A stretch of DNA of 64,000 bases from an uncultured Slackia sp. (GTDB lineage Bacteria; Actinomycetota; Coriobacteriia; Coriobacteriales; Eggerthellaceae): contig NZ_CAKTVX010000002.1 of assembly GCF_934630525.1 (NCBI RefSeq), forward strand, positions 62,001 to 126,000, in the 5' to 3' direction. The position numbers and the translations under genes are program-made. The notes under the pieces were generated by a model. It did not search any database. It saw only the letters and a list, made by a program, of their open reading frames with translations, and was not told where the DNA came from. Each line of letters begins with the position of its first letter. Position 1 is the stretch's first letter. Below are positions 27,458 through 36,026 of the stretch, in pieces.

Positions 27458-27880
27458 ATGAGCAAAATCGCAATCGTATATTGGAGCGGAACTGGAAACA
27501 CCGAGGCCATGGCCGACCTCGTTGCACAGGGCGTTCGCGCGAAAGGCAGCAACGCCGACCTCATCAGCGCCACGGATTTCGGCCCCGAGCGCCTCGACGA
27601 ATACGACGCATACGCCTTCGGCTGCCCAGCAATGGGTGACGAAGAACTGGAAGATACCGAGTTCTTGCCGATGTACGATGCCGTTGAGCCGCTGCTCGAA
27701 GGCAAACGAGTCGCTTTGTTCGGGTCGTACGATTGGAATGACGGCGAATGGATGGAGCTATGGGAGCAGCGCGCCGAAGAAGCGGGGCTCGTTGTGGTCG
27801 ATTCGGTTATCGCGAAAGATTACCCCGACGATGACGCGAGCGCCGATTGCATGCGCCTCGGAAGCCTTATCGCGCAATAG
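27458..27880 (+). CDS. Flavodoxin
   Basis: 140 residues, a short-chain flavodoxin. The FMN phosphate loop is WSGTGNTEAMA (about 9-19), and the isoalloxazine-flanking loops are CPAMGDEELED and FGSYDWNDGEWM. It is a cytoplasmic low-potential electron carrier that often replaces ferredoxin under iron limitation. AAAAGGAGACACA precedes ATG 27458. About 130 bases separate it from the DUF3793 gene, including a GC-rich hairpin without T-run, so co-transcription is likely but not certain. Confidence 0.93.
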   Translation: MSKIAIVYWSGTGNTEAMADLVAQGVRAKGSNADLISATDFGPERLDEYDAYAFGCPAMGDEELEDTEFLPMYDAVEPLLEGKRVALFGSYDWNDGEWMELWEQRAEEAGLVVVDSVIAKDYPDDDASADCMRLGSLIAQ

Positions 27881-27925
27881 CCCCATGCGACGCGCCATGA
27901 GCAAATAGGATCTTTCTTTGTGTAT

Positions 27926-27958
27926 AACGGTTTTCTATACATCGTATAGAAAACCGTT
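27926..27958. promoter_or_regulatory. Perfect 15-3-15 palindromic operator
   Basis: AACGGTTTTCTATAC (27926-27940) and GTATAGAAAACCGTT (27944-27958) are exact inverted copies around ATC. The site lies immediately upstream of a TetR gene, with -10-like TATAGA inside it. Autoregulation is the natural reading. Confidence 0.85.
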
Positions 27959-27988
27959 TATCATATGCCGAGCAGAGAAAGGAAACCC

Positions 27989-28723
27989 GTGGCGTACGCA
28001 AAGCAACAACGCAAAAAAGGAACGCTCACTAAAGACGAGATCGTGCAGTGCGCGTTCAACCTTATTGCCAACAAAGGCACCGAGGGGTGTTCAATGCGCG
28101 CGCTGGGCAACGAACTTGGCGTAAGCGCCATGGCCCTGTACGGCTACATCCCCTCGCGCGAGAGCTTGCTTAATGAAGTGGTCGAACGTTTTCTGAAAAC
28201 AGTCGACACCCGCGCACTACGGGGCGAGCGCTGGGAAGACACGCTCATCCGCACAACCCTCTCGCTGCGTCAAGCCTTCGTTTCGTCCCCGCATTTCGCT
28301 GAACTCATGTGCGACCCATGCGTCGGGCCTGGCATCGAGCCCTATATGCTCGAGCTGCGCCTTATCTATCTGGGCCAAGGAATGCCCGAAGATATCGCCG
28401 TGCAGCTCATCACCATCACCGACTCGTACCTTACGGGCTTCGCATTGCGTGCTCGCCAAAATTTGCGCATCGAGCAAGCTGAAGCGGCGCGCAAGCAGGC
28501 AGAGGCCGATGCGGCGCGCTTTGCGACGACGTCGCGCGTCCCAGGCATGCTCACGGGCAAAGCGAATCCCGCTGCCGAACAACCGCGCTTCAATGAGCGT
28601 TGGCGCCAAACTGTCGCCGAAGGCTACTCCGAAACCTCGTTCCAAAAGGGCCTGCTCGTAATTATCGAGGGCATTCGCGCCGGCATGGCAGGACAACCCG
28701 CAAACTGGCAAACGCCCCAATAG
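27989..28723 (+). CDS. TetR-family transcriptional regulator
   Basis: About 244 residues from GTG 27989, preceded by GAAAGGAA; an in-frame ATG at 27965 has no ribosome site and abuts the operator. The helix-turn-helix is clear (KDEIVQCAFNLIANKGTEGC, RALGNELGVSAMALYGYIPS). The C-terminal domain has an Ala/Arg/Gln-rich helical insertion (about 170-190). A perfect palindromic operator lies directly upstream. It follows the flavodoxin gene on the same strand, so the target could include the DUF3793-flavodoxin unit, but no second copy of the operator is visible there. Confidence 0.9.
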   Translation: MAYAKQQRKKGTLTKDEIVQCAFNLIANKGTEGCSMRALGNELGVSAMALYGYIPSRESLLNEVVERFLKTVDTRALRGERWEDTLIRTTLSLRQAFVSSPHFAELMCDPCVGPGIEPYMLELRLIYLGQGMPEDIAVQLITITDSYLTGFALRARQNLRIEQAEAARKQAEADAARFATTSRVPGMLTGKANPAAEQPRFNERWRQTVAEGYSETSFQKGLLVIIEGIRAGMAGQPANWQTPQ

Positions 28724-28724
28724 T

Positions 28725-28756
28725 CTGCTAAATGCTCGCAGCGTTTAGCAGGTTCC
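28725..28756. repeat. Palindromic element, copy 1
   Basis: CTGCTAAATGCT (28725-28736) pairs with AGCGTTTAGCAG (28740-28751), then GTTCC. A second copy lies at 62429-62461. The two differ by changes that keep the stem paired. Confidence 0.7.
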
Positions 28757-28776
28757 TAAACACATATCTCGACAGA

Positions 28777-28812
28777 AAAATGGGTGGCCCCATTGCGGAA
28801 GCCACCCATTTT
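28777..28812. terminator. Intrinsic terminator of the HtrA gene, bidirectional
   Basis: AAAATGGGTGGC (28777-28788) pairs perfectly with GCCACCCATTTT (28801-28812). T-tracts are present on both strands. Confidence 0.88.
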
Positions 28813-28892
28813 GTTGAAAGCACGCGCCACGAGACATGCTTGCTTTAGCCAAGCCCTCGGGGCCGAAGCACCCATGGGCTAACCGCACTTCC

Positions 28893-30473
28893 TTAGAACA
28901 AGCCACCCAAGCCGGAACCGTTGCCCGAGCCTCCGTTGTAACCGTACCCGTAGCCATAGTCGTACCCGTTACCAGAGCCGTAGCCGTTGCCGTAGCCATT
29001 GCCCGAACCGTAGCCGTTGCTCGAACCACTATTCGAGCTTGAACCTAATGAGTTCTCATCGCTGCCAAGCGTCACGGTAATAGTCTTCTCTTCGCCATCG
29101 CGATTCACGACGACATCAACCTTGTCGCCGACATTTTTGGAGCGAACGTCAATCGTGAGCTCGGAAGGCGACGTGACCTTCTGGCCATCGAAAGACACGA
29201 TGATGTCGCCTTTCTGAATGCCCGCATCGGCAGCAGCGGTTCCGTCATAGACGTTGGCCACATATACACCCTCATCGGTGGCCAAATCGTAATACGTCGC
29301 CATCTGCGAATTGATTTGCGCCATAGAAACGCCAAGCTGGGCATGGGTGGGCGTTTTGCCTTCGATAATCTGCTGGGCAAGGTCAATCGCGTAATCGATA
29401 GGAATGGCGAAGCCGACGCCCGAAGATGAACCAGAATACGACGAGATCATCGAATTAATGCCGATCAATTTGCCTTGGGAATCGACCAGAGCGCCGCCCG
29501 AATTGCCCGGGTTGATGGTCGCATCGGTCTGAATCATGTTCGGGTAAATCACCGTTTCGCCCGTGGTGGAGTCTTGCATGGTATTCGAACGCTGCAATGC
29601 GCTCACCACGCCGGTCGACACTGAGTTTTCCAGACCGAACGGGCTGCCAAGCGCCATGACCCACTCGCCCACCTGCAAATCGGACGAGCTGCCGATTTCG
29701 ACCGGCGTCAAATCGTCGGCATCGACCTTAATCACCGCGATGTCGCTCGAAGAGTCACTGCCCACGACCTCCGCGTCGTATTCCACGCCATTCACGGTCG
29801 CCTTAATGGCATCGGCACCCTCGACCACGTGGTTGTTCGTGATGATGTATCCGTCTTTCGAAATCACGACGCCACTGCCAAGCGACGTATTGGTAAGCGT
29901 GGAATCGTCATTGGTTCCAGGCATTTCGAAGCCATACATCGAGCTCGAAGACGAGCTCTTGGTATAGATGTCGATGCTCACGATCGAAGGCAGACATTTC
30001 TGCGCCACCTGCTCGGCAAGCGTCGAAGAATCGCCCGAATCGTCGGGAGAGGCGGAAATCACCGTGCTTGTCGTGGAGCCAAGCGTGGTCGAGCCCCCGT
30101 CATCACCCGTAAGGGCGTTATAGCCAGCAAACCCGCCAGCGCCAAGCACCAACGCAAGCGCGGCGCCACCAAAGCCCGCCGCGAACGTTTTGCCGAGGCC
30201 CGCCTTCATGTTGGAGTCAGCCTTATGGGCCGCTTTGGCGTTCGCTTTGTTTTGGGCCTCGCTTGCCTGCTGCGCGGCATATACGGAGTACTGGTACGCC
30301 TGTTGCTGATAGGCCTGCTGGCCATAGGGTTGTTGACCATAAGGCTGCTGGCCATAGGGTTGCTGATTCTGCGCGGGCGCGGTGTATGCACTCTGCTGGT
30401 ATTGCTGGGGCTGCGGAACCTGAGTGCCCTGGGAATCAACAGAACCAGGGAAGTTTTTATTCTCGTCGGTCAT
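28893..30473 (-). CDS. HtrA/DegP-type serine protease with PDZ domain
   Basis: About 526 residues. Order: a Gln/Tyr/Pro-rich cytoplasmic N-terminus with a repeated QPYGQ unit, one membrane anchor (FAAGFGGAALALVLGAGGFAG), a trypsin-like domain with catalytic His (TNNHVV), Asp (SDIAVIK) and Ser (NPGNSGGALV), one PDZ domain (LGVSMAQI ... GIQKGDIIVSFDGQKV), and a Gly/Tyr/Asn/Ser-rich C-terminal tail of about 50 residues. It is an envelope quality-control protease acting outside the membrane. I favour ATG 30473 over GTG 30482. The repetitive tail is unusual and may bind the cell wall or self-associate. Confidence 0.93.
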   Translation of the reverse strand: MTDENKNFPGSVDSQGTQVPQPQQYQQSAYTAPAQNQQPYGQQPYGQQPYGQQAYQQQAYQYSVYAAQQASEAQNKANAKAAHKADSNMKAGLGKTFAAGFGGAALALVLGAGGFAGYNALTGDDGGSTTLGSTTSTVISASPDDSGDSSTLAEQVAQKCLPSIVSIDIYTKSSSSSSMYGFEMPGTNDDSTLTNTSLGSGVVISKDGYIITNNHVVEGADAIKATVNGVEYDAEVVGSDSSSDIAVIKVDADDLTPVEIGSSSDLQVGEWVMALGSPFGLENSVSTGVVSALQRSNTMQDSTTGETVIYPNMIQTDATINPGNSGGALVDSQGKLIGINSMISSYSGSSSGVGFAIPIDYAIDLAQQIIEGKTPTHAQLGVSMAQINSQMATYYDLATDEGVYVANVYDGTAAADAGIQKGDIIVSFDGQKVTSPSELTIDVRSKNVGDKVDVVVNRDGEEKTITVTLGSDENSLGSSSNSGSSNGYGSGNGYGNGYGSGNGYDYGYGYGYNGGSGNGSGLGGLF

Positions 30474-30627
30474 CTCAACCACTCGCTTTCGTGAGTTCGT
30501 CCTTCGCTGAACCGAACTCTAACACCGCGCGATGCCGCCGAAGAAGCAACGCGCGTTTTCGTAACAACCGCGTTGAATCACGTACGTCAAACGGCGTACG
30601 CCAACCATATTTCCAACACAAAACTGA

Positions 30628-30654
30628 AAGACCCAGCCAAACAAGCTGGGTCTT
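30628..30654 (-). terminator. Intrinsic terminator of the acyl carrier protein gene
   Basis: AAGACCCAGC (30628-30637) pairs perfectly with GCTGGGTCTT (30645-30654). The - strand continues TCAGTTTTG. Confidence 0.78.
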
Positions 30655-30673
30655 CGTCGCAAGTTATTTGGAA

Positions 30674-30892
30674 TTACAGGCTGTCCACATATTCCACGAG
30701 GTCGCCCATGGTCTCAAGGCCTTCGGGTTCGCCAAAGTCAACGTCCAGGCGCTCTTCGAGCTCGCAAATGAGCTCGACCATGTCGAGCGAATCGACGCCG
30801 AGCGATTCGAAGGTCGAATCTACATCGACGTCCTCGGGCGCGATGTCGAGATTTTCCTGAAGAATGTCTTTAATGGTGTCGAGCGTGGCCAT
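30674..30892 (-). CDS. acpP: Acyl carrier protein
   Basis: 72 residues from ATG 30892 with GAGAGGA upstream. The 4'-phosphopantetheine attachment serine is in the canonical LGVDSLDMVEL (Ser35), and the protein is strongly acidic, as ACPs are. It carries acyl chains in type II fatty acid synthesis. It stands alone, not next to fab genes, so it may be a stand-alone housekeeping ACP or one dedicated to another acyl pathway. Confidence 0.93.
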   Translation of the reverse strand: MATLDTIKDILQENLDIAPEDVDVDSTFESLGVDSLDMVELICELEERLDVDFGEPEGLETMGDLVEYVDSL

Positions 30893-30961
30893 GTTCGTCC
30901 TCTCGATGTCGTCGAATACCACAAAGCACGTCGTGCGCCGCTTATTGTAGCGCTCTTTCGC

Positions 30962-32314
30962 TTATTTTACGCGCAGGGCGATAATCGCGAAACAAGCAAT
31001 GGCGAAAGCGGCGGAAAGCCCGAATGCGGCATGGAACGCCGCCTCACCCGCCAATGTGCCGCCGCAAGCGAAGAACACCATGCCGGCGCAGCCAATCGAG
31101 GCGCATGCTTGACGCGCCGCCGTGCCAAAACCCGAGCCATCGGAAATCTGGCGACCGCGAAGCCCCGACAAGCTCCACGCGATAAGCGGGCCAATAAGGC
31201 CCGAGACGCCCGTCGCGCGCACGCCCTGCATAGCGCACACGACCCACAAAGGCGTCGAGGCGCTGCACGTAACCATAAGGCACGAGCCCACAACAAGACA
31301 CACCCCGAAAAACAGCGTGACAGGTCGCGCCCCAATTTTGTCGACGAGCAGGCCCGCAAGCGGGTTCGCGATAAGCGCGGCAACCGTGCCCGGCAAAAGC
31401 ACGAGACCGGCCTGCATGGCGCTTCCCCCGCACAGGCCCTCAACATAAAGCGGCACGAGCAGCGTAATGCCCATGAACGACGCGAACAAGCAATTGAGCG
31501 CCCAGAAGCCGTCAACGAATTCCCTGTTGTCGAAAATAGCCAAATCGACAAGCGGGTTTTCCAAAGAGCGCTGTCGCTTCGCAAAGGCGAAAAGGCACAC
31601 AGCTCCCGCGATCAACGGAGCCCACACGAGCGGATGGGCGAAGGAATACGACGAAACCTCCGAGGCTCCCATGAGCAAACCACCAAATCCGAGCGCGGAA
31701 AGCACGAAAGAAAGCACGTCGAAGCCCGCGGGATACGAAGCATCGTCACGGCGCTTCACGGCAAGCTGGCAAACGATTCCAACAATAACGGTCAATGCGA
31801 CAAGCAGCCAGAAGAAGCTTCGCCAGCCAAGGCTCTCGACCATCGCGCCGCCAATCGTGGGGCCGATATTCGGCGCAAATCCCATAGCAATTCCCGAAAT
31901 GCCCATGGCGGTTGCTTTGCGCCCATCGGGAAAGCGCGTCATGGCGATAGTCTGCACAAGCGGCAAGAGCATGCCCGCCGCAACGGCCTGTGCCAAGCGA
32001 CCCAAAAACAACACAGCGAAACTCGGGGCAACCGCAGAGACGAACGCGCCCACGGCGAACAACGCGATGGAGATAAGCGTGAGATCTTTAAGACGGAATC
32101 GGCCCATGAAATACGAGGACAGAGGCACGACGATGCCCAGCACGAGCATATACGACGTCGTGAGCCACTGCCCCACTCCCTCGACGATGCCGAACTCGGC
32201 GCATACCGACGAGAGCATGGCATTCAGGCCGGTCTGGGCCAAATTCCCCACCGATGACGCCAACACCACCAACGCGAACAATACGATGGTCTGTCGATGC
32301 TCGTTCTCTCGCAC
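30962..32314 (-). CDS. MFS multidrug-type transporter, DHA2 (14-TM) family
   Basis: About 450 residues with 13-14 hydrophobic segments. Typical DHA2/EmrB-QacA features are the first helix with ALVVLASSVGNLAQTGLNAM, GQWLTTSYMLVLGIVVPLS and GRLAQAVAAGMLLPLVQTIA, the motif C region GFAPNIGPTIGGAMVE, and RPVTLFFG. It likely exports drugs or small toxic compounds by proton antiport. I prefer GTG 32314, which has GGAAGG six bases upstream, over ATG 32332, which lies against the rho terminator T-run. Confidence 0.88.
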   Translation of the reverse strand: MRENEHRQTIVLFALVVLASSVGNLAQTGLNAMLSSVCAEFGIVEGVGQWLTTSYMLVLGIVVPLSSYFMGRFRLKDLTLISIALFAVGAFVSAVAPSFAVLFLGRLAQAVAAGMLLPLVQTIAMTRFPDGRKATAMGISGIAMGFAPNIGPTIGGAMVESLGWRSFFWLLVALTVIVGIVCQLAVKRRDDASYPAGFDVLSFVLSALGFGGLLMGASEVSSYSFAHPLVWAPLIAGAVCLFAFAKRQRSLENPLVDLAIFDNREFVDGFWALNCLFASFMGITLLVPLYVEGLCGGSAMQAGLVLLPGTVAALIANPLAGLLVDKIGARPVTLFFGVCLVVGSCLMVTCSASTPLWVVCAMQGVRATGVSGLIGPLIAWSLSGLRGRQISDGSGFGTAARQACASIGCAGMVFFACGGTLAGEAAFHAAFGLSAAFAIACFAIIALRVK

Positions 32315-32339
32315 GGTATTCCTTCCACGCATGTAAAAA

Positions 32340-32361
32340 GAACCGTCCCGAAGGACGGTTC
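32340..32361 (-). terminator. Intrinsic terminator of rho
   Basis: GAACCGTCC (32340-32348) pairs with GGACGGTTC (32353-32361), followed on the - strand by TTTTT. It ends directly against the MFS gene start region. Confidence 0.88.
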
Positions 32362-32403
32362 ACAAATGATACGCCATTTAAAGCATTACGCGCACGCCCC
32401 GGG

Positions 32404-34695
32404 CTACATAAGCGTCGTATCCCTCGAAGTGTTGGTGCCTTGGCCCTTTTTCGCAGTACGGGCAAGGAACTCTTTGTTGTCGTCGGTCTGCTTGAGCGAC
32501 TTGATGAGCATATCCATGGCGCGCTCGGTATTGTTCATATTCGCGAGAATGCGACGAACCGCCCAAATGACCGGAGCCTCTTGGGGGTCGAGCAGCAAAT
32601 CTTCGCGACGCGTGCCGCTTGCAATCGGGTCGATTGCCGGGAAAATGCGTCGGTCGGCCAACGAGCGGTCAAGCTTGAGCTCCATGTTGCCCGTGCCCTT
32701 GAACTCCTCGAAAATGACCTCGTCCATCTTCGAGCCCGTCTCGATAAGCGCGGAAGCCAAAATGGTGAGGCTGCCGCCGCCTTCGATGTTGCGGGCAGCG
32801 CCAAGGAATCGCTTCGGCGGGTAAAGCGCCGTGGAGTCAACGCCGCCCGACAGGATGCGGCCGCTCGCGGGCGTTGCCAAGTTGTAGGCACGCGCGAGAC
32901 GCGTGAGGCTGTCGAGCAGAATAACGACGTCTTGCCCCATTTCCACCAGGCGCTTCGCACGCTCGATGACGAGCTCGGAAACCTGAATGTGGTCTTCGGT
33001 CGGCATATCGAACGTGGACGCGATAACCTCGCCAGCGATGGAGCGCTGCATATCGGTTACTTCCTCGGGTCGCTCGTCAACGAGCAGGCACATCAGGTGC
33101 ACGCTCGGGTTGTTCGCCGTGATAGCGGCGGCGATATCTTTGAGCACCGTGGTTTTACCAGCCTTCGGAGGCGACACGATAAGGCCGCGCTGACCCTTGC
33201 CGATAGGCGAAACCAGATCAATCACACGGGCGGTAATCGTGGAGTGGCCATGCTCCATAGTGAGCGGCTCATCAGGGAAAATCGGCGTGAGGTCGGCGAA
33301 TTTCACGCGACGGCCCTGCTCTTCAGGAGCGATGCCGTTAACCGAGATGACCGTTTGGAGCGCGGCGTACTTCTCGTTTTCGCGGGCGGGGCGCGTTTGG
33401 CCCTTCACCATATCGCCCTTGCGCAAGTTGTTGCGGCGAATAACCGACGTGCCAATATACACGTCGTGCTCGCTGGGCAAATACCCTTTCGTGCGCAGGA
33501 ATCCGTAGCCGTCTTGCATGATGTCGAGAATGCCGGTGACTTCGATAAAGCCTTCGGCGCGCACGCTTGCCTCGAACACCTTATCGACGAGCTCGGCCTT
33601 CTTCATGCCAGCCGTGATTTCGATTTCGAATTCAGCGGCCTTTTCACGCAGCTCCGCTACGCGAAGGGCGGACAGGTCATCGATATTGGTTTTCGGAGCA
33701 TATTGATCGCGGCGATTGTTGCGGTCGCGGCGATTGTGGCGATCGTTGCGGTCGTTGCGGTCGTTGCGACCATTGCGCGAATCGCGGTTGTCGCGCTGGT
33801 TTTTACCGTTGCGATCGCTGCGATTATCTCGACCGTTGCGCGAATCGCGTTCGCCCTTGCTTTGGCGATCATTGCGCTCCGCACGCTGGCTGCGATCGCG
33901 CTTCTGATAGCGCTGGGCGTTGCCGTCAGCCTTCGGCTCGCCCTCGCTGGAGGAAGCGTCGCCCTCGGCAGCAGATTCGTCATTGGAAGATGTATCGATT
34001 TGCACAGATTTGCGCGGACGAGCGGCACGACGGCGCTCGGTGCGCTCTTCGGCGCCAGATTCGACGGAAGCATCGTGCTCCGAAGCAGTACCCTCACGCT
34101 CATCATTGTGAGATTCGCCATTGTGCGCAGCCTCTTTTTCAGAAGCCTCGACGGCGGCACGAAGCTTCGTCGAACGACCTGGACGCTTGCGCGTCTTGGG
34201 GGCCTCTTCGACCTGGTCTTTCTTCTCGGCCTGAGCGCCCTCTTCGCCTTCGGAGGCAGAAGCGCTCGCCTTGCGACGCGTGCGACGCGCGGGCTTTTCG
34301 GCCACGGCTTCGTCTGCGGCTTTGTCGGCAGAAGCGGCCTGTTCGACGGAATGAGATGCATCGGCAGATGCCTTTGCGTCGGAAGCAGCCGATTTCGCGC
34401 GGCGCGTCGTGCGCTCGGGCTTTTCGGCGAAAGTTTCGCTCACGACGTCTACCGCAGGCACATCAGCGGCGGAAGGAGCCTCAGAATCGGCCTTGCGAGG
34501 ACGGCCGCGACGCTTCTTGGGAGCTTCGGCGGCAGGTTCGGCAGACTTGGAAGTGGCCCCATCGGCCTTTTTCATGCGACGAGCGCTGGGCTTCTTCGGC
34601 GCAGCTTCGCTCGCGGCGCCATCGGACGCAGGCGCGGCCGCGGGGGCCGCCGCGGGTGCGGCGGCCGGCTCGGTGATCATCTCGTCGGCGATCAT
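32404..34695 (-). CDS. rho: Transcription termination factor Rho with long N-terminal extension
   Basis: 763 residues; E. coli Rho has 419. The conserved part starts near residue 336: N-terminal helical Rho_N (DLSALRVAELREKAAEFEIE), cold-shock RNA-binding domain (TGILDIMQDGYGFLRTKGYL), then the RecA-like ATPase with Walker A VSPPKAGKTTVLKDIA, Walker B DVVILLDSLTRLARAYN, and GGGSLTILASALIETGSKMD. Residues 1-335 are low complexity: Ala/Pro/Lys-rich, then Ser/Glu/Asp-rich with two AT-hook-like RGRPRK patches, then Arg/Asn/Asp-rich repeats (about 265-330). Similar RNA-binding or prion-like extensions are known in some actinobacterial, clostridial and Bacteroides Rho proteins. The ATG overlaps the upstream aldolase stop (ATGA). 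Confidence 0.96.
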   Translation of the reverse strand: MIADEMITEPAAAPAAAPAAAPASDGAASEAAPKKPSARRMKKADGATSKSAEPAAEAPKKRRGRPRKADSEAPSAADVPAVDVVSETFAEKPERTTRRAKSAASDAKASADASHSVEQAASADKAADEAVAEKPARRTRRKASASASEGEEGAQAEKKDQVEEAPKTRKRPGRSTKLRAAVEASEKEAAHNGESHNDEREGTASEHDASVESGAEERTERRRAARPRKSVQIDTSSNDESAAEGDASSSEGEPKADGNAQRYQKRDRSQRAERNDRQSKGERDSRNGRDNRSDRNGKNQRDNRDSRNGRNDRNDRNDRHNRRDRNNRRDQYAPKTNIDDLSALRVAELREKAAEFEIEITAGMKKAELVDKVFEASVRAEGFIEVTGILDIMQDGYGFLRTKGYLPSEHDVYIGTSVIRRNNLRKGDMVKGQTRPARENEKYAALQTVISVNGIAPEEQGRRVKFADLTPIFPDEPLTMEHGHSTITARVIDLVSPIGKGQRGLIVSPPKAGKTTVLKDIAAAITANNPSVHLMCLLVDERPEEVTDMQRSIAGEVIASTFDMPTEDHIQVSELVIERAKRLVEMGQDVVILLDSLTRLARAYNLATPASGRILSGGVDSTALYPPKRFLGAARNIEGGGSLTILASALIETGSKMDEVIFEEFKGTGNMELKLDRSLADRRIFPAIDPIASGTRREDLLLDPQEAPVIWAVRRILANMNNTERAMDMLIKSLKQTDDNKEFLARTAKKGQGTNTSRDTTLM

Positions 34696-35372
34696 GCGTT
34701 AGCGACCTTCTCCCAGTCCTTCAGGAAGGACTCGAGACCGCGATCGGTAAGCGGATGCTGAATCATTTTCTTCAGAACATTGAAGGGAACGGTGGCGACA
34801 TCGGCGCCCATCAGGGCAGCCTGCGTCACGTGGTTCGCGCTGCGAATGGAAGCGGCGATGATCTCGACCTGCTCATGGTTGACGGTGTTCTCGCTGTAGT
34901 CGTAGTTATTGATAGCGGTCACGACGTTTTCGAGCTGGGAAAGACCGTCTTCAGAGATGTCGTCGAAACGGCCCACAAACGGCGAGATGTAGCGAGCGCC
35001 AGCACGAGCGGCCAAAATGGCCTGGGGAACGGTGAAGCACAGCGTCATGTTCACGCGAATGCCCTCGTCGGCGAGCGTGCGGCATGCGGCCAGGCCCTCG
35101 ACCATCGTGGGGATCTTCACCACGACGTTGGGGGCGATGGCGGCCAGCTCGCGGCCATCGCGCACAATTTCGTCGCGCGTCATGGCAACGCTCTCGGCGC
35201 TCACGGGGCCGTCGACGATTTCGCAGATGCGCGCGATGTGGTTGTGGAAGTCGTCAAGCTTGCCACCGATGCGCGAGTACAGCGTGGGATTGGTGGTTAC
35301 GCCAGCGAGGGCGCCCCAGCTCGCAGCTTCTTTGATCTCGTCGAGATCGGCGGTGTCGAGAAAGAACTTCAC
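34692..35372 (-). CDS. Transaldolase / fructose-6-phosphate aldolase family protein
   Basis: 226 residues, the size of the short FSA/TalC-type transaldolases. It opens with VKFFLDTADLDEIKEA, has GVTTNPTLYSR, the Schiff-base lysine in NVVVKIPTMVEG (Lys86), and a C-terminal HPLTDRGLESFLKDW typical of the family. It acts in the non-oxidative pentose phosphate branch or as an aldolase. GTG 35372 is chosen because AAAGGAGGAAAA directly precedes it. It overlaps rho by four bases and is co-transcribed with it. The exact reaction cannot be told from sequence alone. Confidence 0.92.
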   Translation of the reverse strand: MKFFLDTADLDEIKEAASWGALAGVTTNPTLYSRIGGKLDDFHNHIARICEIVDGPVSAESVAMTRDEIVRDGRELAAIAPNVVVKIPTMVEGLAACRTLADEGIRVNMTLCFTVPQAILAARAGARYISPFVGRFDDISEDGLSQLENVVTAINNYDYSENTVNHEQVEIIAASIRSANHVTQAALMGADVATVPFNVLKKMIQHPLTDRGLESFLKDWEKVANA

Positions 35373-35588
35373 TTTTCCTCCTTTATATGCAGGAATGCCC
35401 GAACCTTTTGGCAGGGGCCTATACACGATTGATTGCGCGGAAAGGCGCGCGAGAATTGAGTTCTATGGAAAATGGGATAGATTTCTGAGAACGGGCCGAT
35501 AATACCACGTCGCACGCCAATCCGTAACCAAAATGAAGGAAAAGCCGCGAAGCGCACACCGCAGCGCAGAAGGAGCCCAAACCGCAAA

Positions 35589-35655
35589 AAAGGCGCCCGC
35601 ATGCCGCGAACGCCTTTCCAAAAGATCGATCCATTCCGCTCGGCTCCCCGAGCGG
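35589..35655 (-). terminator. Terminator region of the rhamnose operon
   Basis: Just after rhaM, a perfect 8-bp hairpin CCGCTCGG-CTCC-CCGAGCGG (35636-35655) is followed by a second stem AAAGGCG/CGCCTTT (35589-35617) that ends on the - strand in CGCCTTTTTT. The second is the likely terminator; the first may protect the mRNA 3' end. Confidence 0.8.
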
Positions 35656-35674
35656 CACGAACATGACCCCAGCG

Positions 35675-36016
35675 CTAGTCCAAATGGAACGCGCACGGCA
35701 GGTCAACGCTCACCGGCGAATTGTCGGGGTTCGTCTCCATGACCGATGCCATGAATTCCCACCACTTCTTGCAAATGTCGGTCTCGGCCGATTTCGCATA
35801 GCGTTCGGGATCGTCAAGCTCGATGTAGCCAAACAGGATATTCGTCTCTTCGTCGATGAAGATCGAATAGTTGTGGCCGCCGTATTCGTGCAGCATGTCG
35901 GCCATTTCGGGCCACAGTTCGTTATGGCGGCGCTCATACTCCTCGGCGAAACCCGGATACAATTTCATCTTGAATCCGTTGATGGTACGGCCATCGGCAG
36001 TTTTGCGAATAGTCAT
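35675..36016 (-). CDS. rhaM: L-rhamnose mutarotase
   Basis: 113 residues with the RhaM/YiiL features KMKLYPGFAEEYERRHNELWPEM, YSIFIDEETNILFGYIE, and the conserved WWEFMASVMETNPDNSP near the C-terminus. It interconverts the anomers of L-rhamnose so that the isomerase gets its preferred form. GGGGGG precedes ATG 36016. It is the last gene of the operon, ten bases after the transporter stop. Confidence 0.95.
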   Translation of the reverse strand: MTIRKTADGRTINGFKMKLYPGFAEEYERRHNELWPEMADMLHEYGGHNYSIFIDEETNILFGYIELDDPERYAKSAETDICKKWWEFMASVMETNPDNSPVSVDLPCAFHLD

Positions 36017-36026
36017 GACAGCCCCC

